A stretch of DNA of 30,120 nt from JBPCNH01 sp051001455 (GTDB lineage Bacteria; Actinomycetota; CADDZG01; WHSQ01), in contig JBPCNH010000021.1 of NCBI GenBank assembly GCA_051001455.1, positions 1 through 30,120 of the forward strand. The letters run 5' to 3'. The position numbers were made by a program, and so were the translations under genes. Under the pieces are notes generated by a model that worked only from the letters and a program-made list of their open reading frames with translations, did no database searches and was not told the origin of the DNA. Each line of letters begins with the position of its first letter. Position 1 is the stretch's first letter. Shown in pieces: positions 16,396 through 23,509 of this stretch.

Positions 16396-16881
16396 CTAGA
16401 CCGGGAAGATCTCTCCCTCAACGTCGCCTTCTTCGATCCACAACAAACCCATCGAAGGGAAAGGGGCGCGTCGTTTCCATGTAGGGCTTCCAGGGTTGAA
16501 CAGCAAGAGGCCGTCGACATCCTCGTTCCACGGCAGATGCGAATGACCGAACACGACGACCCGCTCCCTCGGAAATCGCCCCCGCATACGGCGGCGGCGT
16601 CCCGCTTTGTCACCAGAGTCGTGGAGCATGCCGATGTTTACGCCGCCGAGCTCGAGCCTTGCTTGCTCCTGCGCGCCCCACTCCCGGACGTCCATGGCAT
16701 CGCAATTGCCCATCACAACTGTTACGGGGGCGAGGGCCTTCATCTCGTCCAGCAACGCCGGGTCGCAGACGTCTCCTGCATGAAGGATGTGATCGGCCGA
16801 CTCGAGATAGGGCCACACGCTTGGAGGCACCGATCGGGTCATACCCATCGTGTGGGTGTCCGAGATAACCGCTATCTTCAC
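16396..16881 (-). CDS. YfcE/MJ0936-type metallophosphoesterase
   Basis: A 161-residue calcineurin-like phosphoesterase. Metal ligands appear in order: ISDTH (first Asp and His), HAGDV (bridging Asp), MGNCD (Asn), LHDSG and VVFGHSHLP (His pair). The LHDSG segment replaces the more common HGH. These enzymes hydrolyse phosphodiesters in vitro; the natural substrate is unknown. The GTG start overlaps the end of the rhodanese/MoeB gene by 4 nt (GTGA), which decides the start and shows the two are translated together. Only if the upstream TGA is read through as Sec do ribosomes reach this junction, so its translation may depend on selenocysteine insertion. A longer in-frame reading to 17067 is a shadow of the MoeB C-terminus. 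Confidence 0.9.
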   Translation of the reverse strand: MKIAVISDTHTMGMTRSVPPSVWPYLESADHILHAGDVCDPALLDEMKALAPVTVVMGNCDAMDVREWGAQEQARLELGGVNIGMLHDSGDKAGRRRRMRGRFPRERVVVFGHSHLPWNEDVDGLLLFNPGSPTWKRRAPFPSMGLLWIEEGDVEGEIFPV

Positions 16882-18029
16882 GCGATCTGAGCTGCCGAAC
16901 TCTTCTCTTCCGCCCCGATGCGCTCGCCACAGACGGGACAGGCAGGATCGCGCCGGACCTTGACCTCGCCGAAACGCGTCGACTGGGCGTCGAAGGTCAG
17001 CAGCCGCCCCAGGAGAGGGTCGCCGTAGCCGACTATGAGCTTCAGCGCCTCGTTCGCTTGGATACAACCCACGATTCCCGGGAGCACGCCCAGGACCCCT
17101 GCCTCACTTCAGGTGGGGGCCAACTCTGGAGGCGGCGCCTCCGGATAGAGGCACCGGTAACACGGCCCTTCGAATGGAACGAAAGTGGAGGCCATCCCTT
17201 CGAAGCGGAATATCGAGCCGTGGACGACCGGCTTCCGAAGCTCGACCGCGGCGTCGTTGACCGCATAACGAGTCTCGAAATTGTCGCAACCATCGACGAT
17301 CACGTCGTATTGCGCGATGAGTTCCTTGGCATTGGTGCTATCGATCCGATAAGGGTGGATGACGACCTCAACATCCGGATTCAACCTGTTGATATAGGTC
17401 TTGGCCGACTCTGCCTTCAAGATGCCGACGGTCTCGGTGGTGTGGATCACCTGGCGCTGCAGATTCGACTGCTCGACAACGTCCGAGTCGACGATGCCGA
17501 TCGTGCCCACGCCCGCAGCTGCGAGATATAGGAGAGCCGGCGACCCGAGGCCTCCGGCACCGATGGTTAGCACCTTCGACTCGAGAAGCTTCTGTTGTCC
17601 CTTGGCACCGACCTCGGGGAGCAGAAGGTGACGCGAGTAACGGTCCCGCTGCTCACGGCTGAGCAGCCGCGGGACGTCTGCCGTCAGGCCTAGATCCAAC
17701 CAGTGATTGATACCGCCACGCATCGACGAGACGTTCGAGTAACCCAACTCCGCAAGTGTCTTCGCGGCGAACACGCTGCGAACACCCGAGGCGCAATACA
17801 CCACGACTTCTGCATCCTTTTCCGGAAGCACGTCCTCGACCCTGCTCTCTAGGTGGGCGCGCGCCAGATGGTTGGCGCCGGGCAACATCCCGTCGGCGAC
17901 CTCTTCATCCTCCCGGACGTCGAGCAGCGAAAGACGCTCGCCCCGCTCCAGGCGGCGGCTCACCTCCTCTGCGTCCACCTCGGAGATCTCCTCACGCAGA
18001 CGCTGAAGCAGATCACGGAAGTTTGTCAT
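16878..18029 (-). CDS. moeB: Rhodanese-MoeB/ThiF-type E1-like enzyme; probable selenoprotein (Sec307 at TGA 17109-17111)
   Basis: A 383-residue protein if the TGA at 17109-17111 is read as selenocysteine. Residues 15-115 are a rhodanese domain with C79 and R84 in YCASGVRS. Residues 125-383 are a MoeB/ThiF adenylyltransferase: RYSRH, ATP loop GAGGLGS (157-163), D181, and CYRC (290-293) with CPVC (364-367) as zinc ligands. Such proteins adenylate the C-terminus of a ubiquitin-like sulfur carrier (MoaD, ThiS or CysO) and pass sulfur to it. The family has Cys in a PSCxEAGV-like motif; here it is PT-TGA-SEAGVLG. The frame remains open and homologous after it. A hairpin at 17076-17095 fits a bacterial SECIS. 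A point mutation giving a pseudogene is the alternative. TAAGGT 6 nt before ATG suggests a leaderless mRNA. Confidence 0.85.
17070..17101 (-). promoter_or_regulatory. Candidate bacterial SECIS element downstream of the in-frame TGA
   Basis: On the minus strand, TCCTGGG (17095-17089) pairs with CCCGGGA (17082-17076), seven pairs with one G-U, around the six-base loop CGTGCT (17088-17083). The loop starts 21 nt after the TGA and its second base is G, both within the bacterial SECIS model as I know it. An irregular lower stem (C-G, A-U, G-C, G-U with two mismatches) extends it to 17101 and 17070. Confidence 0.7.
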
Positions 18030-18035
18030 CTTCGT

Positions 18036-18041
18036 ACCTTA
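18036..18041 (-). promoter_or_regulatory. -10 element, leaderless rhodanese/MoeB transcript
   Basis: TAAGGT, then ACGAAG, then ATG 18029 on the minus strand. Confidence 0.5.
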
Positions 18042-18060
18042 GCAAGGTTGTAAATGTGCT

Positions 18061-18297
18061 TCACACCGGCCCCAACGCATCTTTGACCTCCTGGATGGTC
18101 GGATTCACCAGCAGCCGGCCCGCCACCTCGAGCGTAGGAACGGTCCGGAACCCTCCGGTTTGAGCGATTATCCGGTCCTCGTGGGTCGGGTCCTCGTCGA
18201 GGTCGACCTCCGCGTAGTCGATCCCCGCCTCGTCCATCTGTCGCTTGAGCCGCCGGCAATAGCCGCACCAAACGGTCGAAAACATCGTTATCTGCAC
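18061..18297 (-). CDS. mrx1: Mycoredoxin/glutaredoxin-like thiol oxidoreductase
   Basis: A 78-residue thioredoxin-fold protein. The active site is WCGYC (C11, C14) after strand QITMFST; the cis-proline loop is RTVPTLEVAG, and the C-terminal helix begins at NPTIQEVKDAL. This matches actinobacterial mycoredoxin-1, which reduces mixed disulfides with mycothiol, although W-C-x-Y-C glutaredoxins are also found in other groups. The start is GTG 18297, chosen because GGAGG lies 10 nt upstream; the reading frame runs further upstream without homology. The next gene is the rhodanese/MoeB protein 31 nt away, so a redox link to sulfur or selenium transfer is possible. Confidence 0.88.
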   Translation of the reverse strand: MQITMFSTVWCGYCRRLKRQMDEAGIDYAEVDLDEDPTHEDRIIAQTGGFRTVPTLEVAGRLLVNPTIQEVKDALGPV

Positions 18298-18409
18298 CCT
18301 GTGGCCACCTCCGTTAGCTTCCTCATCGAAGATAACGACCTGGCGCTGCCGGCGATTCCGGCGGCGACCGGCTACCGATGACCACGAACCGCCAGAGAGG
18401 ATCGATCTC

Positions 18410-19456
18410 ATGAAAGCTGTCGTCTTCACCGGGCCCGGGCAGGTGAGGATCGACGACGTCCCGTCGCCCGAGATACGAGAGCCTAGAGACGCGATCGTGC
18501 GCGTTACCAAAACCGCCATCTGTGGCTCCGATCTCCACCTCCTCTCCGGTAAGACACCGGGCATGCGAACCGGCGGCGTGATCGGCCACGAATTCGTCGG
18601 CACGGTGGAATCTCTAGGCAAGGATGCCGGTCAGCACGTCGAGGGGACGCGCGTCCTGGGCTCCTTCTTGATCGCTTGCGGACACTGCACGCAGTGCTCT
18701 AGCCGACGTTTCAATCTCTGCCTACAACGTCGGGCGCTCGGCCTGGGAACGCTCACAGGAGATCTCGACGGCGCTCAAGCCGAATACGTCCGCGTGCCCA
18801 ACGCTGATTTCAATTTGAAGCCTCTATCGGGTGGGCTCGCCGGCCTGGACGACGAGCATGCTCTCTTCGGCGGCGACATCATGACGACAGGGTTCTACGC
18901 GGCCGCATTGACTGAGGCGTCCGAAGGCGCGTCCGTGGTCATCCTCGGCGCCGGACCGATAGGACTCTTCACCGCCACTGCTCTTGAGCGGCGAGGCGCT
19001 CGTCCCCTCGTCGTCGACGTGGACCCCGCCAGGGTTGCCGGAGCGCGCGAGCTCGGGCACGAGGCTGCGGAAGCAGGCGAGGAGCTGGAAGGAACGGTCC
19101 GGGGCGTCACCGGAGGAGAACTCGCAGACGTTGCCGTCGAAGCTGTAGGCAGCACCGTCGCATTCAAGTCCGCTCTAAGGGTCGTTCGAGACGGCGGGCG
19201 CGTCGTGGTGATAGGCGTCTACGGAAGCGAGCGTTTCGACCTGCCGATGGGCAAGGTGTGGATCAGAGGACTAGATGTCCGGTTCTCCAGCATGACCAAC
19301 GTCCACGCTCACTGGGACGAGGCCCTCATCGCAGCGGCGAAGGGAGAGATAGATCCGACCCGGCTGATCAGCCATCGGCTTCCCCTCGAGGAAGCCGAAA
19401 AAGGTTACGAATTGTTCGGGGCACGCGCCGCGAGGAAGGTGGTCCTCACCCCGTGA
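18410..19456 (+). CDS. Zinc-dependent alcohol dehydrogenase (medium-chain, MDR)
   Basis: A 348-residue MDR enzyme oxidising an alcohol or polyol with NAD(P). Catalytic-zinc ligands are C38 (AICGSDLH) and H60/E61 (GHEFVG). The structural zinc site is complete: C90, C93, C96 and C104 (ACGHCTQCSSRRFNLC). The nucleotide-binding motif GAGPIGL is near 176, with D199/D201 (VVDVDPAR) favouring NAD. The pattern resembles the threonine/sorbitol dehydrogenase branch, with substrate undetermined. The ATG is preceded by AGAGGA, so it is read with a Shine-Dalgarno, unlike many neighbours. It is divergent from the mycoredoxin-like gene (112 bp) and convergent with tatA. Confidence 0.92.
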   Translation: MKAVVFTGPGQVRIDDVPSPEIREPRDAIVRVTKTAICGSDLHLLSGKTPGMRTGGVIGHEFVGTVESLGKDAGQHVEGTRVLGSFLIACGHCTQCSSRRFNLCLQRRALGLGTLTGDLDGAQAEYVRVPNADFNLKPLSGGLAGLDDEHALFGGDIMTTGFYAAALTEASEGASVVILGAGPIGLFTATALERRGARPLVVDVDPARVAGARELGHEAAEAGEELEGTVRGVTGGELADVAVEAVGSTVAFKSALRVVRDGGRVVVIGVYGSERFDLPMGKVWIRGLDVRFSSMTNVHAHWDEALIAAAKGEIDPTRLISHRLPLEEAEKGYELFGARAARKVVLTP

Positions 19457-19468
19457 CGGTCACGTGCG

Positions 19469-19738
19469 CTACGACTTCTCCTTCGGGCGCTCGGCCACGA
19501 TGTCGGACGCGGGCTTGGCGCAACCCGGACAGAACTTGGACTCGGCCGGGACCTCCACCCCACAGAACGGACAAGGCCCTTCGACCGGCTCCGCCTTGTA
19601 GCCCTCTTTCATGCCCGTCTTGAATTCCTTGCTGGCTTGTCCCATCGACCTAGCCAACTTGGGGAGGCGCGATGCGCCGAAGAGAAGCAAGACCACCAGC
19701 AGGATCAGAACCATCTCTCCCGGTCCGAGACTTCCCAT
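19469..19738 (-). CDS. tatA: TatA-type translocase subunit with a C-terminal zinc ribbon
   Basis: An 89-residue protein. Residues 1-47 are TatA/TatE-like: short periplasmic start, a membrane helix (MVLILLVVLLLFGA), hinge (SRLPKLARSMGQA) and amphipathic helix (KEFKTGMKEG). TatA oligomers form the passage for folded proteins bearing twin-arginine signals. Unusually, the tail carries two CxxC knuckles (C56/C59 and C70/C73; PCPFCGVEV and KFCPGCAKP), a zinc-ribbon pattern not normally present in TatA. The start has AAAGGAAAG upstream. No tatB or tatC is nearby. The fusion could anchor a zinc ribbon at the membrane instead of serving in transport. Confidence 0.85.
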   Translation of the reverse strand: MGSLGPGEMVLILLVVLLLFGASRLPKLARSMGQASKEFKTGMKEGYKAEPVEGPCPFCGVEVPAESKFCPGCAKPASDIVAERPKEKS

Positions 19739-19752
19739 CGACTTTCCTTTCT

Positions 19753-20763
19753 TCAGCGAACAGCAGGAGCGATCTCCTGCCCCACCAGCTCGACATCCTC
19801 GAGGTCACCCAGTTGGAACGGCAGAGTGCCGAGCGTCATAACGACCTCCTCAACGCCGAGATCCTTGATGGCCCCGAGTCGGTCGATCACCTCGTTCACG
19901 CTGCCGGCCACGTTGGCGGCCTTGAACTCGTCCCAGGATACTGCGGGCGCTCCGTTAGGGCCCCGCAATACCCCAGGAGGCGTGCGTTCGGCCAATCGCT
20001 CGAAACGCCGTGCCGCGTCGGCCTCGTCCCTGCCGGCCATCACGTACGCGCCTACCGAGCGATGAAGCGTGGCGAGGTCGCGGCCCTCTTCGGCGCAGGC
20101 CTTCTCCGCCGAAGCGAGGCGGTCCCGGTATGTGTCGAGGGAGCCGAGCCACGAGAAGTTCCATCCGTCCGCATGCCGGACGGCGGTCTTGATCAGATAG
20201 TCCCCCTTGCCCCCGAACCACACCAGGGGACGCCCGCCGTCCCTCACCGGCCTGCAGACGGCGCCATCGATCGTGTAATGCCGGCCCTCGAAGGTGAGCT
20301 CCTCTCCGTCCAGTAACCGCCGGACGATCTGTCCCGCCTCTCCTAGCCGGGCGATCCTCGCCCCTGCCTCGTCGAAGTCGATGCCTGCGGCCTGGTACTC
20401 CGGCTCGTACCAGCCGGCCCCGAGACCCAGCTCGAGACGCCCGCCGGAGAGCAGATCAAGGGAAGCTGCCATCTTGGCGAGAAGCGCCGGGTTCCTGAAG
20501 TCATTGCAGAGAGCCAAGGACCCGAGTCGTACCGTCTTCGTCCGCGCCGCGATGGCGCTGAGGAGGGTCCAGCACTCGAACGCTCCCTGACGGTCATCTG
20601 GGCCTCCGTACTTCCCCCAATCGAGGAAGAAATGGTCCGAGACCCATACGGAGTCGAACCCAGACTCCTCTGCGGTGCGAGCAGCGGTCAAAATCCGGTC
20701 CCACGCCGCGGGCTCGCCTTGATAAGAGGTGTCGTAGTGCGGAAGAGCCAAGCCGATACGCAT
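19753..20763 (-). CDS. LLM-class oxidoreductase, probably F420-dependent
   Basis: A 336-residue luciferase-like TIM barrel. It begins MRIGLALPHYD and has WVSDHFF (family substrate/cofactor loop), LGSLALCNDFRNPALLAKMAASLDLLSGGRLELGLGAGW (the core signature with the LGLGAGW turn) and PLVWFGGKGD. In actinobacteria such enzymes mostly use F420, although some use FMN; the sequence alone does not decide. The start is ATG 20763, not the longer 20832 reading: TACGAT ends 6 nt upstream and homology begins here. Divergent from the CBS-domain gene, about 70 bp between starts. Confidence 0.88.
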   Translation of the reverse strand: MRIGLALPHYDTSYQGEPAAWDRILTAARTAEESGFDSVWVSDHFFLDWGKYGGPDDRQGAFECWTLLSAIAARTKTVRLGSLALCNDFRNPALLAKMAASLDLLSGGRLELGLGAGWYEPEYQAAGIDFDEAGARIARLGEAGQIVRRLLDGEELTFEGRHYTIDGAVCRPVRDGGRPLVWFGGKGDYLIKTAVRHADGWNFSWLGSLDTYRDRLASAEKACAEEGRDLATLHRSVGAYVMAGRDEADAARRFERLAERTPPGVLRGPNGAPAVSWDEFKAANVAGSVNEVIDRLGAIKDLGVEEVVMTLGTLPFQLGDLEDVELVGQEIAPAVR

Positions 20764-20769
20764 CAGGGC

Positions 20770-20775
20770 ATCGTA
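20770..20775 (-). promoter_or_regulatory. -10 element, leaderless LLM-oxidoreductase transcript
   Basis: TACGAT, then GCCCTG, then ATG 20763 on the minus strand. It decides the start codon. Confidence 0.55.
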
Positions 20776-20822
20776 GAGGACGGCTCTGTGAAGATCCTCC
20801 GCACGGCGCGCCGAGGTTTCCG

Positions 20823-20828
20823 TATGAT
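20823..20828 (+). promoter_or_regulatory. -10 element, leaderless CBS-protein transcript
   Basis: TATGAT, nearly the consensus TATAAT, then GCACCC, then ATG 20835. The predicted first base is the A of the start codon. Confidence 0.65.
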
Positions 20829-20834
20829 GCACCC

Positions 20835-21299
20835 ATGAAAGTTTCCGACATCATGACCAAGGCGACACTGACCGACGCGGCCGCAGACACGCTCGCCGAG
20901 GCGGCCGCCAAGATGTGGCAGCAGCAGACGGGGTCTCTACTGGTCATGGAGGGAGAGAATCTCGTTGGGATCGTGACCGAACGAGACGTCCTGCGTGTTA
21001 TCGCCGAGGGCAAGGATCCCAAGACGATCACCCTGACCGAAATGATGACCAAGGACCCTGTGACGATCGACCTCGATACGACGCTGGTCAACGCCGCTCG
21101 CACGATGTTCGAGAAGTGGTTCCGGCACCTCCCGGTTGTTTCTGGCGCCGGGAAAGTCGTGGGGATCGTTTCGCTTCGCGACCTGATGACGTTGGTGGCG
21201 GCCGGGCTAGAGGAGCCCGAAAACATCGAGCAACTCACCGGACATAAGTTGGCCCGCGATATGCGCCTCGAGCGCGTAGAGGCCGGCGACCTCGACTAA
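20835..21299 (+). CDS. Two-CBS-domain regulatory protein
   Basis: A 154-residue protein made only of a pair of CBS domains. The first is at about 5-60 (MTKATLTDAAADTLAEAAAKM, then GSLLVMEGENLVGIVTERDVL), the second at about 70-130 (MTKDPVTIDLDTTLVNAARTMFEKWFRHLPVV, then GKVVGIVSLRDLM). Both have the conserved G-[ILV]-[ILV]-[ST] nucleotide-contact stretch, so an adenine nucleotide (AMP, ATP or SAM) is a plausible ligand. A short charged tail follows. Such stand-alone modules bind partner enzymes and sense energy state. It has no Shine-Dalgarno and a near-perfect -10 at the leaderless distance. Confidence 0.93.
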   Translation: MKVSDIMTKATLTDAAADTLAEAAAKMWQQQTGSLLVMEGENLVGIVTERDVLRVIAEGKDPKTITLTEMMTKDPVTIDLDTTLVNAARTMFEKWFRHLPVVSGAGKVVGIVSLRDLMTLVAAGLEEPENIEQLTGHKLARDMRLERVEAGDLD

Positions 21300-21304
21300 A
21301 AGCG

Positions 21305-21351
21305 AAATCCTCAAATCTAGCCACCGCAGCGGTGGCTAGATTTGAGGATTT
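21305..21351. terminator. 47-nt perfect palindrome between convergent genes (bidirectional terminator)
   Basis: Two 23-nt arms that are exact reverse complements flank a single central A, starting 6 nt after the CBS-gene stop and ending 1 nt before the acyl-CoA dehydrogenase stop. As RNA it folds into a long stem on either strand. There is an A/T-rich outer part (AAATCCTCAAAT) but no long T run, so efficient termination is likely but not certain. Confidence 0.75.
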
Positions 21352-21352
21352 G

Positions 21353-22525
21353 CTAGATCTTGTACTTCTCCAGCAAGCGTCTAGCTATAATCGTCTTCTG
21401 GATCTCGGACGTACCTTCCCCGATCAACAGGAACGGCGCATCGCGGTAGAGCCGCTCGATCGTAAACTCCTTCGAATATCCGTAACCGCCGTGGACGCGA
21501 AGTGACTTCAGCACGATCTCGTTACATGCCTCCGATGCGAAAAGCTTGGCCATGCCCGCTTCGAGGTCGCTGCGCTCTCCTGCCGATTTCTTCTCGGCAG
21601 CTTGATGAAGCATCAAACGAGCCGCTTCGAGCGTCGTTCCCATCTCGGCGATGTGGATCTGGATAGCCTGATGCTGACTGATCGCCTTCCCGAAAGCCTT
21701 GCGTTCTTGTGCGTAACGGATCGCTTCTTCGAAAGCCCTAGTAGCAACACCTACTGCGCGAGCAGCAACGTTGACCCGGCCTAACTCGATGCCGTCCAAC
21801 ACCTGCGAGAAACCCTTGCCTTCTTCGCTCCCAAGGAGCTGAGACCTCGGGATGCGGTAATCGCTGAAGACCATCTCCGTCGTTTCCACGCCCTTATAGC
21901 CGAGCTTCGGGATGTTCTTTCCTACGTCGAGTCCTTCGGCGGGTGTTGGGTTCCCGGGCTCTTTCTCCACGATCAACATGCTCATGCCTTTATGAGCAGG
22001 CTCTGCCGAGGGATCGGTCTTCACGAGTGTCATCACGATGCTGGAGCGAAGGCCATTGGTCAGCCACATCTTCTGTCCGTTGACGACATAGTCGTCGCCG
22101 TCGGCGATGGCCTTCGTCTTGATCGCCTGAACGTCGGAGCCGGCCTCAGGTTCACTCATCGCTAGAGCGGCGCGCATCTCACCCGTGGCCATCTTCGACA
22201 GATACTTATCGCGCTGGTCATCGGTGCCGAAACGATTGATCAGGTAACAGCCCATGAAATGCGTGTTCAGCACCCCGGAGAGGCTCATCCATCCACGAGC
22301 CAGCTCGACCACGGTCAATGCATAGGTAGTCAGGGACTCACCGATGCCCCCGTACTCCTCCGGCACGGTGATGCCGAAGAGGCCCATCTCCTTCATCTGC
22401 TCGACGATCTTCTCGGGATACTCGTCGTTGTGCTCCATCTCGTCGGCGACGGGGATCACTTCGCTCTGAACGAAGTCGCGTACGGTGGAGACGATCTCTT
22501 TCTGGATGTCGGTCAGCTCTAGCAT
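21353..22525 (-). CDS. Acyl-CoA dehydrogenase
   Basis: A 390-residue FAD enzyme of the acyl-CoA dehydrogenase family (alpha,beta-desaturation of acyl-CoA, electrons passed to ETF). Visible features: the N-terminal helical domain (LTDIQKEIVSTVRDFV), the AMSEPEAGSD motif and WLTNG of the FAD-binding middle domain, QVLDGIELGRVNVAARAVGVA, and the C-terminal FLLIGEGTSEIQKTIIAR, where Glu in GEGT is the expected catalytic base. A GTG four codons upstream (22537) is an alternative start; either overlaps or abuts the stop of the upstream lyase gene, showing co-transcription. Chain-length preference is unknown. Confidence 0.94.
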   Translation of the reverse strand: MLELTDIQKEIVSTVRDFVQSEVIPVADEMEHNDEYPEKIVEQMKEMGLFGITVPEEYGGIGESLTTYALTVVELARGWMSLSGVLNTHFMGCYLINRFGTDDQRDKYLSKMATGEMRAALAMSEPEAGSDVQAIKTKAIADGDDYVVNGQKMWLTNGLRSSIVMTLVKTDPSAEPAHKGMSMLIVEKEPGNPTPAEGLDVGKNIPKLGYKGVETTEMVFSDYRIPRSQLLGSEEGKGFSQVLDGIELGRVNVAARAVGVATRAFEEAIRYAQERKAFGKAISQHQAIQIHIAEMGTTLEAARLMLHQAAEKKSAGERSDLEAGMAKLFASEACNEIVLKSLRVHGGYGYSKEFTIERLYRDAPFLLIGEGTSEIQKTIIARRLLEKYKI

Positions 22526-22527
22526 GA

Positions 22528-23472
22528 CTATTGCCACTCCGCTTCGAAGTCTTCGAGTTTCTTGGAGACACTCATGTCCGCGGAACGTCCTCGCTCGGCG
22601 AACTGGATCGCCATCTTGCGCGAAGCCTCGTCGATCATCTCGTTCCCGAACATGACGGCACCCTTGCGATCCACCTCCGTCGCCTGCTTGTAAGCCTCGA
22701 GCAACGCCTCAGCCTTGTCATACTCCTCTTGAGTAGGCGTAAAGACCTCGTTCAGCACATCGATCTGGCCCGGGTGCAGTGCCCATTTCCCGTCGTAGCC
22801 GAGTGATCGAGCCCGCATGGCCATGTCGCGGAACCCGTCGAGATCCTTGATCAAGAGATAAGGGCCGTCGATCGCTTGCAACCCAGCGTCGCGCGCCGCC
22901 ACCAAGATGGTCTCGAGCACCCAATGCCAGTGATCCCCGGGATAGCCCGGCATCGGCAGGCCCGCCGTGACGGTCGGCAGGCCCAGGGAAGCGCTCATGT
23001 CGGCGGGACCGAAGATCAGGGTCTCCGCCCGCTCGGAAGCATGTGCGATGGCGTTGATGTTCTTGAGACCGGTTGCCGTCTCGATCTGTATCTCGAGGCC
23101 GATGCGCTTATCCATTCCCGTCTCGGTCTCGATCATCCGCAACATGTGGTCGACGAACATGACCTCGTGAGCATGCTGGGCCTTCGGGATCATGATGCAG
23201 TCGATGTGCTGCCCGGCACCCTCGACAACCGTCTTCAGATCGCCGGCGGCCCATTGAGTATCGATCGAATTGATCCTCACGACGACGGTCTTGTCGCCCC
23301 ACTCATTGTTCTTGAGAGCCTCGACGACGTTGCCGCGGGCCTCGGCCTTAGCGAGCGGAGCGACGGAGTCCTCGAGATCCATGAAGACCATGTCGGCGGG
23401 CAGACCGGGAGCTTTGCCGAGCATCTTTGGGCTCGAGCCCGGAACTGAGAGACAAGAACGACGTGCGCGCAC
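22528..23472 (-). CDS. HpcH/HpaI-family CoA-ester lyase (malyl-CoA lyase/CitE-like)
   Basis: A 314-residue lyase of the CitE/malyl-CoA lyase group, which cleaves or forms C-C bonds in CoA esters such as malyl-CoA, beta-methylmalyl-CoA or citramalyl-CoA with Mg2+. Signatures: RSCLSVPGSSPKML at the start, MVFMDLEDSVAP (metal Glu/Asp), VVVRIN, IMIPKAQ, EIQIETATGLKNI (second metal site), LIFGPADMSASLG and GYPGDHWHW, the last typical of malyl-CoA lyases as opposed to citrate lyase subunits. The start is GTG 23472, with GAGGAGG 8 nt upstream; the longer reading into the preceding gene lacks homology. It is coupled to the acyl-CoA dehydrogenase, suggesting short or branched acyl-CoA metabolism. Confidence 0.9.
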   Translation of the reverse strand: MRARRSCLSVPGSSPKMLGKAPGLPADMVFMDLEDSVAPLAKAEARGNVVEALKNNEWGDKTVVVRINSIDTQWAAGDLKTVVEGAGQHIDCIMIPKAQHAHEVMFVDHMLRMIETETGMDKRIGLEIQIETATGLKNINAIAHASERAETLIFGPADMSASLGLPTVTAGLPMPGYPGDHWHWVLETILVAARDAGLQAIDGPYLLIKDLDGFRDMAMRARSLGYDGKWALHPGQIDVLNEVFTPTQEEYDKAEALLEAYKQATEVDRKGAVMFGNEMIDEASRKMAIQFAERGRSADMSVSKKLEDFEAEWQ

Positions 23473-23509
23473 GCTGGTTTCCTCCTCGGGTCGTGGTGGT
23501 CGAGTTGGC

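Noticed and set aside
16878..18029. Rhodanese/MoeB gene as a nonsense or frameshift pseudogene
   Set aside because: The reading frame does not shift, TGA falls exactly on the conserved catalytic Cys, conserved zinc Cys follow, and a SECIS-like hairpin is present. A pseudogene cannot be excluded without the sel genes.
18298..18621. N-terminal extension of the mycoredoxin-like gene
   Set aside because: The sequence is not thioredoxin-like and overlaps the divergent dehydrogenase gene; GTG 18297 has GGAGG upstream.
20764..20832. N-terminal extension of the LLM oxidoreductase
   Set aside because: Family similarity begins at ATG 20763 and TACGAT sits at the leaderless distance from it.
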